From Acidimicrobiaceae bacterium (GTDB taxonomy: Bacteria > Actinomycetota > Acidimicrobiia > Acidimicrobiales > UBA10347), in assembly GCA_003485885.1 (NCBI GenBank), contig DNHM01000199.1, positions 1-7,826 on the forward strand: a stretch of DNA of 7,826 nt, in the 5' to 3' direction. Under the pieces are notes generated by a model. That model had not been told where the DNA came from. It was given only the letters and a program-made list of their open reading frames with translations, and searched no databases. Numbering within the stretch: the stretch's first letter is position 1; each line of letters begins with the position of its first letter. Below are positions 5,335 through 7,826 of the stretch, in pieces. The position numbers and the translations under genes were made by a program.

Positions 5335-6339
5335 GTGGCGTCAACTCTGCACAACGAAGACCTCGTGGGCATGCTCTGCGAGATGATCAAGGCCAGGATC
5401 GCCAGTGACCGACTGTGGAGCCTGCAACGCCAAGGCCGCATCGGCACAATTGCACCCATCAACGGCCAAGAAGCCACCGTTGTCGGAGCAAGCTGGGCGC
5501 TTGACCCTGACCATGACTGGGTGTTGCCGCAGTATCGCGAACCCATGGGTCTTGGCCGTTACGGCCCAGAGATTCTGCACCGATTCGCGGCATGGGCTAT
5601 CGGGCATCCCCAAGGTGGCCATATTCCTGAACCACTTCGGGTCTTCCCACCACAGATCTCGCTTGCTACCCAGATCCTGCACGCGGTGGGCCTCGCATGG
5701 GCACTGAAACTGCGCAAGGAGCCTGGTGTCGCGCTCACCTTCTTCGGCGACGGATCCTCAAGCGAAGGTGACTTCTACGAAGCTGGCAATCTGGCGGGTG
5801 TCCTCGAGGTTCCCGTGATCTTCCTGTGCTCAAATAATCAGTGGGCCATCTCCACCCCGACAAGCCGCCAGACCGCCGCTGCAGGGTTTGCCGCAAAAGC
5901 CGAAGCGTTTGGTATCCCAGGCGTAACCGTTGATGGGAACGATCCTCTCGCGGTCTTCGAAGTCGTGGGCGCAGCTCGAGATCGGGCATTGGCCGGCAAA
6001 GGCGCCACCCTCATCGAGGCCGTCAATTACCGACTCGGCGCCCACACAACTGCCGATGATCCGACTCGTTATGTTCCAGCCGATGCATTGGCCGCAGCTA
6101 AAGAACGGGACCCTCTCATCGTTTTCCGACGTCAGCTCGAAGACCGCGGCATCTGGGACCAAGCCATGCAAACCGGTGCAGAGCGCGCCGGCGAACGTGC
6201 CATAGACGACGCATGGGCCTGGGCTTCAAACCTTCCGCTGCATCAGACCGATCTGTTCGACCATGTCTTTGCGACCCCAACGTTACGTCAACAACAACAA
6301 CGAAATGGGCTAATCGAGTACTTGCAAGGCACACCATGA
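5335..6339 (+). CDS. pdhA: 2-oxo acid dehydrogenase E1 component, alpha subunit (pyruvate/branched-chain)
   Basis: A 334-residue thiamine-diphosphate subunit that, with E1 beta, decarboxylates a 2-oxo acid and passes the acyl group to the lipoyl arm of E2. Seen: INGQEATVVGASWAL at 42-56, YREPMGLG at 67-74, PPQISLATQILHAVGLAWALK at about 105-125, and the ThDP motif from GDG at 138-140 through SSSEGDFYEAGNLAG to NNQWAIS at 167-173. GIPGVTVDGNDPLAVF lies at 193-208 and RLGAHTTADDPTRY at 233-246, the active-site loop with His237. It closely resembles Gram-positive PdhA by eye. In mycobacteria, genes named pdhABC encode the branched-chain complex, so pyruvate versus branched-chain substrates remains open. 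The start is GTG 5335, with no SD and a TAGGAT box six bases upstream. The end overlaps E1 beta by four bases (ATGA). Confidence 0.9.
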   Translation: MASTLHNEDLVGMLCEMIKARIASDRLWSLQRQGRIGTIAPINGQEATVVGASWALDPDHDWVLPQYREPMGLGRYGPEILHRFAAWAIGHPQGGHIPEPLRVFPPQISLATQILHAVGLAWALKLRKEPGVALTFFGDGSSSEGDFYEAGNLAGVLEVPVIFLCSNNQWAISTPTSRQTAAAGFAAKAEAFGIPGVTVDGNDPLAVFEVVGAARDRALAGKGATLIEAVNYRLGAHTTADDPTRYVPADALAAAKERDPLIVFRRQLEDRGIWDQAMQTGAERAGERAIDDAWAWASNLPLHQTDLFDHVFATPTLRQQQQRNGLIEYLQGTP

Positions 6340-7373
6340 GTGACCAGACCGCGTCAGAGGCCCAGACCGCTTCAGGGACACTGCGCAATGAAGAAACACT
6401 CACCATGGTGAGTGCCATCAATCAGACGCTGATGGCGGAGATGCACCGCGACGAACGAGTAATGGTCTTTGGTGAAGACGTTGCTCTCAGTGGCGGCGTG
6501 TTTCGCGCAACCGAGGGTCTCCTCGACGAGTTCGGCCACGAACGTGTTGTCGATATGCCACTAGCCGAGGCCGCTATTCTGGGTGCTGCGGCTGGCCTTG
6601 CCGCAGGCGGCATGATCCCAGTGCCTGAGATCCAGTTCCTCGGTTTCTCTTATCAGGCCATGCACCAGCTCGCCGGACAGATAGCTCGGTTCCGCTATCG
6701 CACCCAGGGCCGCTTCTCGATGGGTATCACGATTCGAGTCCCCTTTGGTGGTGGCGTTCGCACGCCCGAACTGCATAGCGACTCGCTCGAGGGTCAGCTG
6801 GCCAACATTGCCGGCCTCAAGATCGTGACACCAGCAACGGCTGCTGATGCGAAGGGTCTCTTAACCGAGGCAATTCGTGATCCTGACCCAGTTGTTTTCC
6901 TGGAGCCACTTCGGGGTTACCGGGGCATAAAAGGTCCGGTGCCCATAGGTGAGCACCGGGTTCCTTTCGGCAAGGCCCGATGGGCCAGCCCAGGCGACGA
7001 TGTCACCATCATTGCCTGGAGTTATCAGGTCGAAGTTGCTGTCCGGGTCTCCCGCCAATTTGCGGAACAAGGCATCTCGGTAGGCGTGCTCGATCTCCGC
7101 TCACTCGTCCCCCTCGACATTGCCAGCATCGTGGCTGCCGTTGAACGAACCGGCCGGGTAGTGATTGTCGAAGAAGCCGTGCCCACGGGTGGTTTCGCAG
7201 CGGAGATCATGGCCACCATTAATGAGCACGCCTTCTATTCGCTCGAAGCTCCGCCGATCCGAGTATCTGGTTTCGACACGCCGTATCCCGTCGGAATGTT
7301 CGAAGACACCTATGTCCCTGATGTCCGACGTATCGAGGCTGCCGTGAACAAACTGATCAACGCCGCACCATGA
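6336..7373 (+). CDS. pdhB: 2-oxo acid dehydrogenase E1 component, beta subunit
   Basis: A 345-residue transketolase-like subunit that completes the E1 active site with E1 alpha. Seen: VSAINQTLMAEM at 25-36, VFGEDV at 44-49, DMPLAEAAILGAAAGLAAGG at 73-92 with the ThDP-activating Glu78, PEIQFLGF at 97-104, FGGGVRTPELHSDSLEG at 137-153 with conserved His147, RDPDPVVFLEP at 181-191, and the C-terminal transketolase domain with LRSLVPLD at 254-261 and GFDTPYP at 312-318. The central part is very like Bacillus PdhB, while the GFDTPYP segment is closer to actinobacterial BkdB as I recall it. The ATG overlaps the E1 alpha stop (ATGA), so translation is probably coupled. That start adds about 23 polar residues before the conserved region; an internal ATG at 6405 is the alternative. 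Its own stop overlaps the E2 start in the same way. Confidence 0.9.
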   Translation: MSDQTASEAQTASGTLRNEETLTMVSAINQTLMAEMHRDERVMVFGEDVALSGGVFRATEGLLDEFGHERVVDMPLAEAAILGAAAGLAAGGMIPVPEIQFLGFSYQAMHQLAGQIARFRYRTQGRFSMGITIRVPFGGGVRTPELHSDSLEGQLANIAGLKIVTPATAADAKGLLTEAIRDPDPVVFLEPLRGYRGIKGPVPIGEHRVPFGKARWASPGDDVTIIAWSYQVEVAVRVSRQFAEQGISVGVLDLRSLVPLDIASIVAAVERTGRVVIVEEAVPTGGFAAEIMATINEHAFYSLEAPPIRVSGFDTPYPVGMFEDTYVPDVRRIEAAVNKLINAAP

Positions 7374-7826
7374 GGCACGAGTTCAGGCTCGCCGATATCG
7401 GTGAAGGGCTCGAAGAAGCTGAAATCATCAACTGGCTCGTGGCCGTAGGTGACCAGGTCACTCGCGATCAACCGCTGATCGAAGTCATGACCGACAAGTC
7501 AAATGCCGAGCTACCTGCACCCATCACAGGAACCATCGTGGAACTCGGCGGCGCGGTTGGCGACCTGATCATGGTCGGCGAAGTTATCGCGATCATCGAT
7601 GGTATCTCCATCGATACAGCGGCTGTCGACGACGAAAGCACACCAACGGCACCCGAGGTTACGATGCCAAGAATCAAGGCATCGCCCTCGACACGCCGGT
7701 ACGCCGCTGAACAAGGAATCGACCTCCGACGCGTGTCGGGAAGTGGTCCAGGTGGGCGGATCCTGCTCAGCGATCTAGAAACCCCCTATCGAATCACCGG
7801 CAGCCCTCCCCCGGCCGAATCTGTGC
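7370..7826 (+). CDS. pdhC: Dihydrolipoamide acyltransferase E2 of the 2-oxo acid dehydrogenase complex, N-terminal part, cut by window edge
   Basis: The first 152 codons of the E2 core subunit, which carries the acyl group on a lipoyl arm and transfers it to CoA. Seen: one lipoyl domain at residues 1-78, with DIGEGLEEAEIINW at 9-22 and the lipoylation site TDKS centred on Lys43; a short linker rich in T, P, E and D (about 79-98); and a peripheral-subunit-binding domain at about 100-137 (ASPSTRRYAAEQGIDL, then GSGPGGRILLSDL) that anchors E1 or E3. The catalytic acyltransferase domain lies beyond the window. The GEGxxEAEI signature and DQPLIEVMTDK at 33-43 resemble branched-chain-type E2 more than the GESV...TEGT form of actinobacterial pyruvate/2-oxoglutarate E2. 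The ATG overlaps the E1 beta stop (ATGA), and no SD of its own is visible. The E3 gene may follow downstream, outside this window. Confidence 0.9.
   Translation, partial: MRHEFRLADIGEGLEEAEIINWLVAVGDQVTRDQPLIEVMTDKSNAELPAPITGTIVELGGAVGDLIMVGEVIAIIDGISIDTAAVDDESTPTAPEVTMPRIKASPSTRRYAAEQGIDLRRVSGSGPGGRILLSDLETPYRITGSPPPAESV

Noticed and set aside
6286..6302. CAA-repeat tract near the end of E1 alpha
   Set aside because: Four or five CAA units encode a short glutamine run in a tolerant C-terminal region. It is too short to count as a phase-variable repeat, and triplet changes would not shift the frame.

Overview
The window reads as a chromosomal segment of a GC-rich actinobacterium. Acidimicrobiia-like or related aquatic actinobacteria are my best guess. 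The reasons are the start of an LLM-class (F420/flavin-type) oxidoreductase, several GTG starts, promoter-like TANNNT boxes 6-8 bases upstream of starts with no Shine-Dalgarno (the leaderless arrangement common in Actinobacteria), and uniformly GC-rich third codon positions. This placement is inference: there is no rRNA or marker gene here.

Layout. (1) 1-312: the 5' end of an LLM-class oxidoreductase on the minus strand and a 91-base divergent intergenic region. (2) 313-2436, plus strand: a two-gene unit 9 bases apart, with a Bmt-type betaine--homocysteine S-methyltransferase followed by a D-arginine-dehydrogenase-like FAD enzyme of the DAO family. The FAD enzyme keeps the carboxylate-binding arginines but seems to have lost two side chains that the arginine enzyme uses for its substrate. 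(3) 2437-2775: no intact gene, but a minus-strand stretch that looks like a decayed small secreted or membrane protein gene (SD and ATG, an early in-frame TGA, a hydrophobic segment, then a coding-like tail in another frame). (4) 2776-3540, minus strand: a classical short-chain dehydrogenase whose start is fixed by a strong SD. (5) 3617-4573, plus strand: a single-domain CbxX/CfqX (SpoVK/CbbX-like) AAA+ ATPase, divergent from the dehydrogenase. (6) 4601-5266, minus strand: a small alpha/beta hydrolase, convergent with the AAA gene. (7) 5335-7826, plus strand: a 2-oxo acid dehydrogenase operon (E1 alpha, E1 beta, E2 cut by the window edge) whose genes overlap by ATGA, implying translational coupling.

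How they work together. The E1/E2 genes make the decarboxylating and acyl-transferring parts of a pyruvate or branched-chain 2-oxo acid dehydrogenase complex; E3 is not in the window. The Bmt plus FAD-enzyme pair may belong to methylated-amine or amino-acid turnover: Bmt takes a methyl group from a betaine-type donor to make methionine, and the FAD enzyme would oxidise an amino acid or N-methyl amino acid. The dehydrogenase, the AAA protein and the hydrolase have no clear functional link to these units. I see no mobile element, CRISPR array, RNA gene or defence system, and no clearly new multi-gene system. The points most worth checking are the altered active site of the FAD enzyme, its pairing with Bmt, and the decayed gene at 2446-2728.
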